16,641 bases of DNA from Azophilus sp964348115 (GTDB taxonomy: Bacteria; Pseudomonadota; Gammaproteobacteria; Pseudomonadales; Azotimanducaceae), in assembly GCA_964348115.1 (NCBI GenBank), contig CAYGBY010000061.1, positions 1 through 16,641 of the forward strand, read 5' to 3'. Shown in pieces: positions 1 through 6,661 of this stretch. The notes beneath the pieces were generated by a model. That model was not told the origin of the DNA. It saw only the letters and a list, made by a program, of their open reading frames with translations, and did no database searches. The first letter of the stretch is position 1. Every line of letters starts with the position of its first letter. The position numbers were made by a program, and so were the translations under genes.

Positions 1-55
1 GTCTGCGGCGGCAAATAGCGGGGCGCTGGGCGAACGCGACTTGTTCAGAGGTTCC
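1..55 (-). repeat. Dispersed 150-bp repeat, copy A (cut by window edge)
   Basis: Read on the minus strand from position 55, this begins GGAACCTCTGAACAAGTC and continues through the conserved CGCGTTCGCCCAGCGCCCCG block shared with copies D and E. It is preceded on that strand by TTAA. The window starts about 55 bases into the unit, so the hairpin end lies outside. It lies upstream of yciO, pointing away from it. No coding capacity is apparent; the short open frames through it recur in every copy and follow from its high GC. Confidence 0.9.
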
Positions 56-92
56 TTAAGGGCATGGACAGGGCGGGATCGTAGACCGCACA

Positions 93-122
93 TTACCAGC
101 CGTGCTGCATGCACCCTATAAT
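93..122 (+). promoter_or_regulatory. Putative sigma-70 promoter of yciO, with -10 six bases before the ATG
   Basis: A perfect -10 hexamer, TATAAT, lies at 117-122. A weak -35 candidate, TTACCA (4 of 6 matches to TTGACA), lies at 93-98, giving an 18-base spacer. Transcription would start about 7 bases after the -10, which is essentially on the yciO ATG at 129. No Shine-Dalgarno is visible, so a leaderless message is inferred. The same TATAAT-N6-ATG spacing occurs at mtaD. Confidence 0.5.
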
Positions 123-128
123 GGCGCC

Positions 129-740
129 ATGAGCCAGTACTTTGTGGTGCATCCCTCGCACCCGCAGCAACGGCTGCTGGGTGGCGCAGCGGACGTCCTA
201 AGCAGCGGTGGCTTGGTGGTCTATCCCACAGACACCACCTACGCAATCGGCTGCCGCATCGGCGACCAAGCGGCCTTGGATCGAATGAGGGCCTTGCGCC
301 AACTGGGCAATCGGCATTTCTTCACATTGTGCTGCCGCGACCTGTCGGAAATCTCCAAGTACGCCCGGGTCAACAACCACAACTACCGCATTCTCAAGCG
401 GCTGACGCCTGGTCCTTTCACTTTCCTGCTGCCCGCCACCAGGGAGGCGCCGCGCCGCCTCGTGCATCCCAAACGGCGCACCATCGGCCTGCGGGTGCCC
501 AACAACCCCATCGCCCTGGGACTGATGGAGGCGCTGGAGGCGCCCATGATGACCACCACCATGCGCCTGCCTGGAGAGGACATGCCCATGACCGACGCCA
601 TGGCGATACGCCAATCCTTAGGAAACGCCGTTGATCTGGTGCTGGACGGCGGCGTCGGCGGAACCTCTCCCACTACAGTGGTGGATCTCAACCACGAACC
701 CCCTGTTGTGGTGCGTGAGGGCGCCGCGCCCTTTGCGTGA
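129..740 (+). CDS. yciO: YciO, Sua5/YciO/YrdC-family protein (threonylcarbamoyl-AMP synthase-like)
   Basis: A 203-residue protein of the YrdC fold. Family members bind ATP and nucleic acid; TsaC/Sua5 make threonylcarbamoyl-AMP for the t6A tRNA modification, but the YciO branch is not clearly shown to do this job. Residues 1-16 (MSQYFVVHPSHPQQRL) closely match the E. coli YciO start. Further on are the GGLVVYPTDTTYAIGC segment (about 27-42), a conserved RTIGLRVPNNPIA block, and the C-terminal TTVVDL and VVVREG motifs. The ATG at 129 was chosen because homology begins there; an upstream in-frame start at 102 would add nine residues without family support. No ribosome-binding site is visible, and TATAAT lies just upstream. 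Repeat copy B begins one base after the stop. Next comes trpS, as in many gammaproteobacteria. Confidence 0.93.
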   Translation: MSQYFVVHPSHPQQRLLGGAADVLSSGGLVVYPTDTTYAIGCRIGDQAALDRMRALRQLGNRHFFTLCCRDLSEISKYARVNNHNYRILKRLTPGPFTFLLPATREAPRRLVHPKRRTIGLRVPNNPIALGLMEALEAPMMTTTMRLPGEDMPMTDAMAIRQSLGNAVDLVLDGGVGGTSPTTVVDLNHEPPVVVREGAAPFA

Positions 741-741
741 A

Positions 742-860
742 GGAACCTCTGAACAGGCCGCGTTCGCCCAGCGTCCCAATATTTGCAGCCGGAGATGCCG
801 TTGCGGCCACGCGAAGACAATCCGCAGCGCCGTTCGTCGGGAACTTCCGCGGGCAACGCC
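742..860 (+). repeat. Dispersed repeat, copy B (decayed, lacks terminal hairpin)
   Basis: It starts GGAACCTCTGAACAGGCC directly after the yciO stop codon and follows the family through the CGCGTTCGCCCAGCG block and the AATCCGCAGCGC segment. It then drifts (GGGAACTTCCGCGG in place of GGGAATTCCACAG) and lacks the terminal GCGCCCTT/AAGGGCGC palindrome. The four bases before it are TGAA, so this is the one copy without a YTAR flank. It is the most diverged of the five and probably the oldest. Confidence 0.85.
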
Positions 861-1239
861 GCCACAGCCTATAATGCCGGACAGGCCAGAAGCCTGCGCC
901 GTGGGCCGTGGAGTGCTTGCTTGGGAATTTCTCCCACTTTGGGGCGAAAAGGATAAAAACCGGGATGACAGGTCCGCATCTATGGACTTTCCATCCAGTT
1001 TTGGCAGGCTTGTTGAATCAGGTTCCGCCAACACCTGCTGGAATGGCTCCAGGGCGCAGGCTGGCAGCGCGCCGTCGGGTCAACTGTCCGGCAAAGCTTG
1101 GCGAAAGTCTGGTGAATACTTAGTGAACACTTGATCGATGTCCGGCAAAAAAACATGACCATCTGCTGCCCCGTTGCCGTCCGCCTGCGTCACTCCGTCT
1201 TGCGTGGTCTGCGCCGCAGCCAACCGAACAGGCGAAAAC
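861..1239 (+). other. Long non-coding leader before trpS
   Basis: About 380 bases follow repeat B without a convincing gene. A perfect TATAAT lies at 870-875 with no good -35. Just downstream are two small hairpins: CAGGC/GCCTG (882-886 with 892-896) and TGGGA/TCCCA (922-926 with 932-936). An 11-base direct repeat, TGTCCGGCAAA, occurs at 1085-1095 and 1139-1149. If the TATAAT is used, trpS would have a leader of about 360 nt. I see no terminator with a T-run, no Trp-rich leader peptide and no riboswitch I recognise. Confidence 0.4.
870..875 (+). promoter_or_regulatory. Candidate -10 element upstream of trpS
   Basis: An exact TATAAT in the sequence GCCTATAATGCC, just after the end of repeat copy B. 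No reasonable -35 lies 16-18 bases upstream (the region is CCGCGG). In such GC-rich intergenic sequence a perfect -10 is notable but not decisive. It would drive trpS-scpA-scpB with a long leader. Confidence 0.3.
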
Positions 1240-2454
1240 ATGGGTTCTGAAAGCGCAGGCCGCAGGGTGCTTTCCGGCATGAGGCCCACCGGACGGCTGC
1301 ATCTAGGCCACTATCATGGCGTGCTCAGCAACTGGGTCGCCCTGCAGCACGAATATGAGTGCTTCTTCTGCGTCGTGGACTGGCATGCCCTTACTACAGA
1401 TTATGACGCGGCGGGGAACATCGCCCAGCACAGCTTCGACATGGTGGTGGATTGGCTGGCCGCCGGTCTGAACCCCGCGGCGGCGGCCCTGTTCATTCAG
1501 TCCCGGGTGCCGGAACACGCGGAGCTGCACCTGCTGCTGTCCATGATCACCCCGGTAAGCTGGCTGGAGCGCGTTCCCAGCTACAAGGACATGCAAGCTC
1601 GTCTGAAAGACAAGGACCTAGCCACCTACGGCTTTCTGGGCTACCCGGTGCTGCAGGCGGCGGACATTCTCATCTACCGTGCGGGCAACGTGCCGGTGGG
1701 GGCGGATCAAGTGGCCCATGTGGAACTGTCCCGGGAGATCGCCCGCCGCTTCAACCACCTGTACGGTAGCGAGCCGGGCTTCGAGGAGCACTGCCGGGCC
1801 GCCATAAGGAAAATGGGCCGCAAGGCCGCGCGCCTGTACGGAGATCTGCGCCGCGCCTATGTGGAGCAAGGAGACGGCGAAGCCCTGCGGCGCGGCCGTG
1901 CTTTGCTGGCGGAGCAGCAGAACCTCTCCATAGGCGACCAGGAACGCCTTTTTGGCTACCTGGAGGGCGGCGGACGCATCATTCTGCCGGAACCCCGGGC
2001 GCTTCTGACAAAACAGCCCAAGGTGCCCGGCCTGGACGGCGAAAAGATGTCCAAGTCCTACCGCAACACCATTGCCCTGCGCGAGCCGCCGGCCGACGTG
2101 CGGCGCAAGGTGCGCGGCATGAAGACAGATCCAGCGCGGGTGCGTCGCCATGACCCAGGGGAGCCGGCGAAATGCCCTGTGTTCAGCTTGCACCAGATCT
2201 ATTCAGAGGCCGCCACCCAGGATTGGGCGGCCAAGGGCTGCCGCAACGCCAGCATCGGCTGCCTGGACTGCAAGGCGCCGCTGATAGACGCCATCAATCG
2301 GGAGCAAGCCGTGATGATCGAGCGGGCCAAGCCCTTTGAGGAGGATGCGGATCTGGTGCATCGCATCCTCCAGGAAGGCGCGGAAAAAGCTCGGGAGGAA
2401 GCGCGCGACACCCTGGACGAAGTCCGCGCCAGCATAGGCATCGTCCACACATGA
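1240..2454 (+). CDS. trpS: Tryptophanyl-tRNA synthetase (long form)
   Basis: A class I aminoacyl-tRNA synthetase of 404 residues that charges tRNA-Trp with tryptophan in the cytoplasm using ATP. The first signature is HLGH at residues 21-24 within SGMRPTGRLHLGHYHG. The second is KMSKS at 269-273 within DGEKMSKSYRN. The typical VPVGADQ..H segment and a C-terminal GCLDCKAPLIDAI block are present. At 404 residues it is longer than the common bacterial form of about 330. The extra length lies mainly between the Rossmann half and KMSKS (about residues 180-250, Arg/Glu-rich), as in the longer TrpS of beta- and some gammaproteobacteria. The ATG at 1240 is chosen because family homology begins a few residues later; an upstream start at 1174 adds a Cys-rich tail without support. 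Its TGA overlaps the scpA ATG by four bases, so the two are probably translationally coupled. Confidence 0.96.
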   Translation: MGSESAGRRVLSGMRPTGRLHLGHYHGVLSNWVALQHEYECFFCVVDWHALTTDYDAAGNIAQHSFDMVVDWLAAGLNPAAAALFIQSRVPEHAELHLLLSMITPVSWLERVPSYKDMQARLKDKDLATYGFLGYPVLQAADILIYRAGNVPVGADQVAHVELSREIARRFNHLYGSEPGFEEHCRAAIRKMGRKAARLYGDLRRAYVEQGDGEALRRGRALLAEQQNLSIGDQERLFGYLEGGGRIILPEPRALLTKQPKVPGLDGEKMSKSYRNTIALREPPADVRRKVRGMKTDPARVRRHDPGEPAKCPVFSLHQIYSEAATQDWAAKGCRNASIGCLDCKAPLIDAINREQAVMIERAKPFEEDADLVHRILQEGAEKAREEARDTLDEVRASIGIVHT

Positions 2455-3251
2455 GCAATGCCGGCCAAGAAGGCTCGCAGCGGGCCGTCGCCATGGTGGA
2501 GGGGCGCAGCATGGAGACGCTGCCGGCGGACCTCTACATTCCCCCTGACGCGCTGGTGGTGTTTCTAGAGACCTTTACGGGCCCCCTGGATCTGCTGCTG
2601 TACCTTATTCGTCGCCGCAACTTGGACCTTCTGGCCGTGAGCGTGGCCAAAGTCACCAAGCAATACCTGAGCTACATCGATCTCATGGCCGTTTTGAAGC
2701 TCGATCTGGCCGGGGAATACCTAGCCATGGCCGCCACCCTGACCGCCATCAAGTCCAGCCTGCTGCTGCCCCGCCACCAAGGGCTGGAGGACGAGGAGGA
2801 TCCGCGCGCCGAACTGCTGCGCCGCCTGCAGGAGTACGAACGGGTCAAGGAGACAGCGCGTCAGCTAGGTGAACTGCCGCGCCTGGAACGGGACATATTC
2901 GCCGTGCAGCCGCAGCGCCCGGAGCTTGTCAAGCAGTACGCCGAACCCCAGGTGGCGCTGAAGGAGCTGCTGGTCGCCTTGGCGGACGTCATGCGCCGCG
3001 CCGAGCGTTTCAAGCATCACCAAGCCCCCGGAGAATCCCTATCCGTGCGTGAGCGCATGGCCAGCGTTCTGGACACCTTGGCGCAGGCTGGCGAGTTCGT
3101 GCGCTTCGAACGCCTGTGCAAGCCGCAGGAGGGCCGCGCCGGCTTGGTGGTCACCTTCCTGGCCATCACGGAGCTGCTGCGCGAAGGGTTGCTGACCCTG
3201 ACGCAGGCCAAACCCTTCGCCCCCATCTACCTGTGCGCCGCCAACGCATGA
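2451..3251 (+). CDS. scpA: Segregation and condensation protein A
   Basis: The kleisin subunit (266 aa) of the SMC-ScpAB condensin-like complex, which bridges the SMC heads and acts in chromosome compaction and segregation. The family signature FTGPLDLLLYLIRRRNLDL appears at about residues 42-60, followed by the helical N-terminal SMC-neck-binding region (VAKVTKQYLSYI). A central acidic linker (LEDEEDPRAELLRRLQEYE) and a C-terminal winged-helix ending TFLAITELLREGLLTLTQ are present. The start overlaps the trpS stop as ATGA. The first 35 residues or so precede family homology, so internal ATGs at 2493 or 2511 are possible true starts; the overlapping ATG is preferred for coupling. scpB follows after three bases, the usual partner order. 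Confidence 0.95.
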   Translation: MSNAGQEGSQRAVAMVEGRSMETLPADLYIPPDALVVFLETFTGPLDLLLYLIRRRNLDLLAVSVAKVTKQYLSYIDLMAVLKLDLAGEYLAMAATLTAIKSSLLLPRHQGLEDEEDPRAELLRRLQEYERVKETARQLGELPRLERDIFAVQPQRPELVKQYAEPQVALKELLVALADVMRRAERFKHHQAPGESLSVRERMASVLDTLAQAGEFVRFERLCKPQEGRAGLVVTFLAITELLREGLLTLTQAKPFAPIYLCAANA

Positions 3252-3254
3252 CCA

Positions 3255-3947
3255 GTGGCTGAACCCTTGGCGGACCATCAGCTGCAGCGCATCCTTGAGG
3301 CGGCGCTGATGGCTGCCGACGAGCCCTTGTCCGTGCGGCGCCTCGCCGCCATTTTTAAACCGGGGGAACTGCCCGACGAACATCCGCACAAACATATTCG
3401 AGCAGCCCTGCAGCGTCTGGCCGAAGAGGCCGCCACGCACGGCTATGAACTCAAGCAGGTGGCCTCCGGCCACCGCTTCCAAGTACGTCAGCAATGGAGC
3501 GAATGGGTCAGCCGCCTATGGCAGGAACGCCCGCCCCGCTACAGCCGCGCACTGCTGGAGACCCTGGCGCTGATCGTGTACAGGCAGCCGGTCACCCGGG
3601 CGGACATCGAGCAGATCCGCGGCGTCGCCCTAAGCCAAAGCATCTTGCGCACATTGCTGGAGCGCGGCTGGATCCGCGTGCTGGGCCAGCGCGAAGTGCC
3701 GGGACGCCCCAACCTGTACGGCAGCACCCGCACCTTTCTGGACTACTTCAACTTGAAGAGCCTCAACGAACTGCCGCCGCTGGCGGAGGTGGAAACTTTG
3801 TTGGAGCCAATGGCGGAAGGGGCTGCCCATGGGGATGCCGTCGCACACGAGGTTTCCACGCCGGCGGAGGAATCATCCGACAGCGCCGATGCGCACGGCA
3901 ATCTGGCCAACGTGGTGCAGCTGCCAACACCTTTCAAGCCAGATTAG
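3255..3947 (+). CDS. scpB: Segregation and condensation protein B
   Basis: A 230-residue ScpB with two winged-helix domains, which dimerises and binds the ScpA middle region to regulate SMC. The N-terminal helix carries LQRILEAALMAADEPLSVRRL. The family hallmark RYSRALLETLALIVYRQPVT lies at about 96-115, followed by RADIEQIRGV. The C-terminal third (after about residue 180) is acidic and low in conservation, as usual. It starts with GTG at 3255, because no in-frame ATG lies between it and the scpA stop at 3249-3251, three bases away. It ends the plus-strand block. rluB, often co-directional after scpB in related genomes, lies beyond it in the opposite orientation. Confidence 0.94.
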   Translation: MAEPLADHQLQRILEAALMAADEPLSVRRLAAIFKPGELPDEHPHKHIRAALQRLAEEAATHGYELKQVASGHRFQVRQQWSEWVSRLWQERPPRYSRALLETLALIVYRQPVTRADIEQIRGVALSQSILRTLLERGWIRVLGQREVPGRPNLYGSTRTFLDYFNLKSLNELPPLAEVETLLEPMAEGAAHGDAVAHEVSTPAEESSDSADAHGNLANVVQLPTPFKPD

Positions 3948-4050
3948 CCCGGATAGGGCGCCAACGGCCCCGACCATCGAGGGCGCAGCCAACGCGCTGA
4001 CTAGGCGCAACATGCGGCGACGCTTCAAGAGGACTGGCGCGATATGAAAG

Positions 4051-4881
4051 CTAAGGGAGGTTCGGGTAGGGCAACAACAGCGAAGGCGTGGCGGCGCCGC
4101 GTTTGGGCAGGGTTGCGGGCAACTTCAGCAGGCCATACAAGCGCTTCAAGTCATCGTTGCAAAGCTCCGCGAAGCGGCCTCTTGGCAGGGTTGAGGGCAG
4201 TGCAATGGGGCCGTAGCGCACCCGCTTCAAGCGGCTCACGGGATGGCCTACATGGGCGAACAGCTTACGCACGGCCTGATTCTTGCCGTCCATCAGCACC
4301 ACATGGTACCAGTGGTTACGGCCGCTGCCGTCGTAGTAGCGCAGGTCCGTGAAGGCGTAGCGTTCACCCGCAATCAGCGCGCCTTGCACAAGTTTGGCGG
4401 CCTCGGCGTCCCCCAAGCGGCCATCCACCCGCACCGCATACTCCCGATCCAAGCCCGTCGAGGGATGGGCCATGCGGTGCGCCAATGCGCCATCGTTGGC
4501 CAGCACCAACAGGCCCGATGTTTGCATATCCAGTCGGCCTACGGCCATCCAGCGGCCGCGCTGCACCTTCGGCAAACCCGCGAATGCAGTGCGGCGACCC
4601 TGTGGGTCGCGACGGGTGCAAATCACGCCTTCCGGCTTATTCAGCACCAGCACACGGCAAAAGTCCGGCATCTGGCCCTTGGGCGGTCGACCATCCACCG
4701 TGATGCGATCCTCCGGACCCACCCGCTGGCCCAATTGGGCGGGCGCGCCGTTCACCGCCACCCGTCCGGCGCTTATCCACTGCTCCATGCGCCGTCGCGA
4801 ACCCAAGCCAAGAGCCGCCAGGGCCTTGTGCAGCTTGGGCTTTTGCGCACTGGCCGGCGGAGGCGCGCCGCGGCCGCGCAT
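4051..4881 (-). CDS. rluB: 23S rRNA pseudouridine synthase RluB
   Basis: A 276-residue RsuA/RluB-type pseudouridine synthase; RluB of E. coli isomerises U2605 of 23S rRNA. It has an N-terminal S4 RNA-binding domain (KLHKALAALGLGSRRRMEQ..., about 16-64) and a catalytic domain with NKPEGVICT (81-89). The active-site motif is GRLDMQTSGLLVLANDG, with catalytic Asp at about 118. KNQAVRKLFAHVGHPVSRLKRVRYGPI is conserved near the end; its arrangement fits RluB rather than RluE. The ATG at 4881 lies one base after the yciK TGA (TGATATG), implying reinitiation coupling; an alternative in-frame ATG at 4914 would overlap yciK by about 30 bases. No clear Shine-Dalgarno or rho-independent terminator is visible in the 100 bases between its stop and scpB. 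Confidence 0.93.
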   Translation of the reverse strand: MRGRGAPPPASAQKPKLHKALAALGLGSRRRMEQWISAGRVAVNGAPAQLGQRVGPEDRITVDGRPPKGQMPDFCRVLVLNKPEGVICTRRDPQGRRTAFAGLPKVQRGRWMAVGRLDMQTSGLLVLANDGALAHRMAHPSTGLDREYAVRVDGRLGDAEAAKLVQGALIAGERYAFTDLRYYDGSGRNHWYHVVLMDGKNQAVRKLFAHVGHPVSRLKRVRYGPIALPSTLPRGRFAELCNDDLKRLYGLLKLPATLPKRGAATPSLLLPYPNLP

Positions 4882-4882
4882 A

Positions 4883-5698
4883 TCAGGCGCCCGGCCCCGG
4901 CCAACTGCGGGCATCGAGTGCCTTTCCGTGTACGCCTTGGGCAGCGTCGCTAAGCAGATGCAGGTAAATGTCCAAGCGGACTTCCGGCATTGGCGTCGTT
5001 TGCGGATCCTCGGCTGGGTAGGCAGCGCGGCGCATCGCTGTGCGCACGGCCCCAGGATTGAGGCTGTTGACACGGACAGTTCCTTCATGGGCGAATTCGT
5101 CGGCAAGCACCTGCATCAAGCCTTCCACCGCGAACTTGGAAACCGCGTATGCGCCCCAGTACGCACGCCCTTGCCGGCCTACGGTGGAGGACGTGAAGAT
5201 GACGGACGCTTGGCTGTCGCCTCCGGTGCGCCGCAGCAGCGGCGCGAGGGCGGCGGTCAATACGGCCGCAGCAGTGACGTTGACCCGCAGCACCTCCCGC
5301 CACTGTGACTGGGGATAGTGCTCCACCGGCGTCTTGACGCCTAGGGCCGAGGCATTGTGCACTAGGCCGTCCAACCGCCCGTAGTTCGTCTGCAGGTGTT
5401 GCGCCAAGGCGGCCGCGCCCGCCTCGTCCAGCGCTTCGAGGTCGCAGGGCACGATGGCCGGGCGCGTGCGGGTATGGTCGCTGATCCAGTCGAACACCAA
5501 GTCCAGCTTGGATCTGGTTCGCCCCAGCAACGCCACATCCGCGCCGTACAGGGCGGCGGCCTTGGCCAGGGCCCGACCTATGCCGTCCCCGGCGCCGGTG
5601 ATAAGCGCCACCTTCCCGGCCAGACAGTCCGGCTTGGGCCGGCAACGCCACTGCGCCTGCGCTTCGGCGAGTTCAGGATAGTGGACGGTCAAGTCCAT
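4883..5698 (-). CDS. yciK: YciK-family short-chain dehydrogenase/reductase
   Basis: A 271-residue cytoplasmic SDR of the YciK group; the physiological substrate is unknown. The cofactor-binding TGAGDGIG lies at 34-41, the HNAS motif at about 114-117, and catalytic Ser in FTSSTVGRQGRA (about 171) with Tyr184 and Lys188 in YAVSK. LNPGAVRTAMRRAAYP and EDPQ near the C-terminus are characteristic of YciK. The ATG at 5698 was chosen because the in-frame extension to 5830 is simply translated repeat copy C and carries no family homology. In Pseudomonas-type genomes a HAD phosphatase gene (mupP/gph) usually separates ubiG from yciK; here the repeat occupies that place. It is followed immediately by rluB. 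Confidence 0.92.
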   Translation of the reverse strand: MDLTVHYPELAEAQAQWRCRPKPDCLAGKVALITGAGDGIGRALAKAAALYGADVALLGRTRSKLDLVFDWISDHTRTRPAIVPCDLEALDEAGAAALAQHLQTNYGRLDGLVHNASALGVKTPVEHYPQSQWREVLRVNVTAAAVLTAALAPLLRRTGGDSQASVIFTSSTVGRQGRAYWGAYAVSKFAVEGLMQVLADEFAHEGTVRVNSLNPGAVRTAMRRAAYPAEDPQTTPMPEVRLDIYLHLLSDAAQGVHGKALDARSWPGPGA

Positions 5699-5721
5699 GA
5701 CGGACAGCAGGTGTGGGGCCA

Positions 5722-5871
5722 GCGCACCTTTTAGGCCCTCCCGAAGGGCGCCCCGCGGCGTGCGCACTGTGGAATTCCCGCCGCGCTGCGGGCTGCCTTC
5801 CCATGGCCGCAACCCCAGCTCCGGCCGCAAACAGCGGGGCGCTGGACGAACGCGGCCTGTTCAGAGGTTCC
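5722..5871 (-). repeat. Dispersed 150-bp repeat, copy C (complete)
   Basis: A full-length unit, read on the minus strand from 5871: TTAG, then GGAACCTCTGAACAGGCC, the CGCGTTCGTCCAGCGCCCCG block, GTTGCGGCCATGGGAAGGC, GGGAATTCCACAGT, and the terminal hairpin. The hairpin stem is GCGCCCTT against AAGGTGCGC, with one mismatch. It lies between ubiG and yciK, separating them by 237 bases, and provides a spurious 44-residue N-terminal extension to the yciK reading frame. Confidence 0.92.
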
Positions 5872-5935
5872 CTAACGGGACACCCAGAACAACCGCCGAA
5901 CAGCCGTTGCCAAGCGGAACGCCAGGGCCGGGCCA

Positions 5936-6661
5936 TCACTGGCCGGCGCTGGGCTTGGCGGCCCGCAGCATGTAGTTGACATCGACATCGGAGGAAAGCC
6001 TGGCCACCCGGGTGAAGGGGTTGTAGCGCAGGCCGACGACCTGCTCCACCACAAGCCCGGCGCGGCGCGCGGCCCGGGCCAGTTCCGAGGGACGGATGAA
6101 ACGCTCGTAATCGTGGGTGCCCCGGGGCAGTATGTTGAGCAGGTACTCTGCGCCCAGCACCGCCAGCAGATAGGCCTTGGCGTTGCGGTTGATGGTGGAG
6201 AAGATGAGGGTCGCGCCGGGGGCGGCCAAATCCGCGCAGGCCTGCAGGGTGACGCCGTAGTCCGGCACATGCTCCAGCATTTCCAGGCAGGTGACCGTGG
6301 CGTAGGCGCCCGGCCGCCGCTGCGCCAGGGCTTCAGGGGTACTGGCCAGGTACTCCACATCCGCGCCGCTTTCCAAAGCGTGCAGGCGGGCCACGGCCAG
6401 GGGCTGCTCCGCCATGTCCAGGCCAGTGGCCTCGGCGCCGGCGGCGGCCAAGCCCTCAGTCAGCAGGCCGCCGCCGCAACCCACGTCCAGCACGGGGCCA
6501 GCGGCGAGGTCGGCGTGGGCCAGCACATAATCCAGCCGGATGGGATTGATGTCATGCAAGGTCTTGAAGTCCCCTTCCGGGTCCCACCAGCGATGGGCCA
6601 GGGCGTCGAACTTGCCGATCTCCCCCTGATCGATGTTGGCGGCGGTTTGCTCCTCGCTCAT
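5936..6661 (-). CDS. ubiG: Ubiquinone biosynthesis O-methyltransferase UbiG
   Basis: A 241-residue class I SAM-dependent methyltransferase that performs both O-methylations of ubiquinone synthesis (on the 2-octaprenyl-6-hydroxyphenol and demethylubiquinol intermediates). The N-terminal KFDALAHRWWDPEGDFKTLHDINPIR is a UbiG hallmark. The SAM-binding motif LDVGCGGG lies at 58-65 with the acidic LDMAE following. CLEMLEHVPD is motif II, and FSTINRNAKAYLLAVLGAEY, LPRGTHDYERFI and the membrane-associating region match the family. The start at 6661 overlaps the mtaD stop (ATGA), indicating translational coupling. An upstream in-frame start inside mtaD would add 12 non-homologous residues. It is downstream of mtaD, as in Pseudomonas. 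Length matches the usual 232-245. Confidence 0.96.
   Translation of the reverse strand: MSEEQTAANIDQGEIGKFDALAHRWWDPEGDFKTLHDINPIRLDYVLAHADLAAGPVLDVGCGGGLLTEGLAAAGAEATGLDMAEQPLAVARLHALESGADVEYLASTPEALAQRRPGAYATVTCLEMLEHVPDYGVTLQACADLAAPGATLIFSTINRNAKAYLLAVLGAEYLLNILPRGTHDYERFIRPSELARAARRAGLVVEQVVGLRYNPFTRVARLSSDVDVNYMLRAAKPSAGQ

Noticed and set aside
908..1123. 71-codon plus-strand frame in the trpS leader
   Set aside because: It has no recognisable domain, starts with GTG without a ribosome-binding site, contains a single Trp and no Trp cluster, and overlaps other equally long meaningless frames in GC-rich sequence.
5699..5830. 44-residue N-terminal extension of yciK
   Set aside because: It is repeat copy C read in frame; similar peptides arise from the other copies, and YciK homology begins only after the ATG at 5698.
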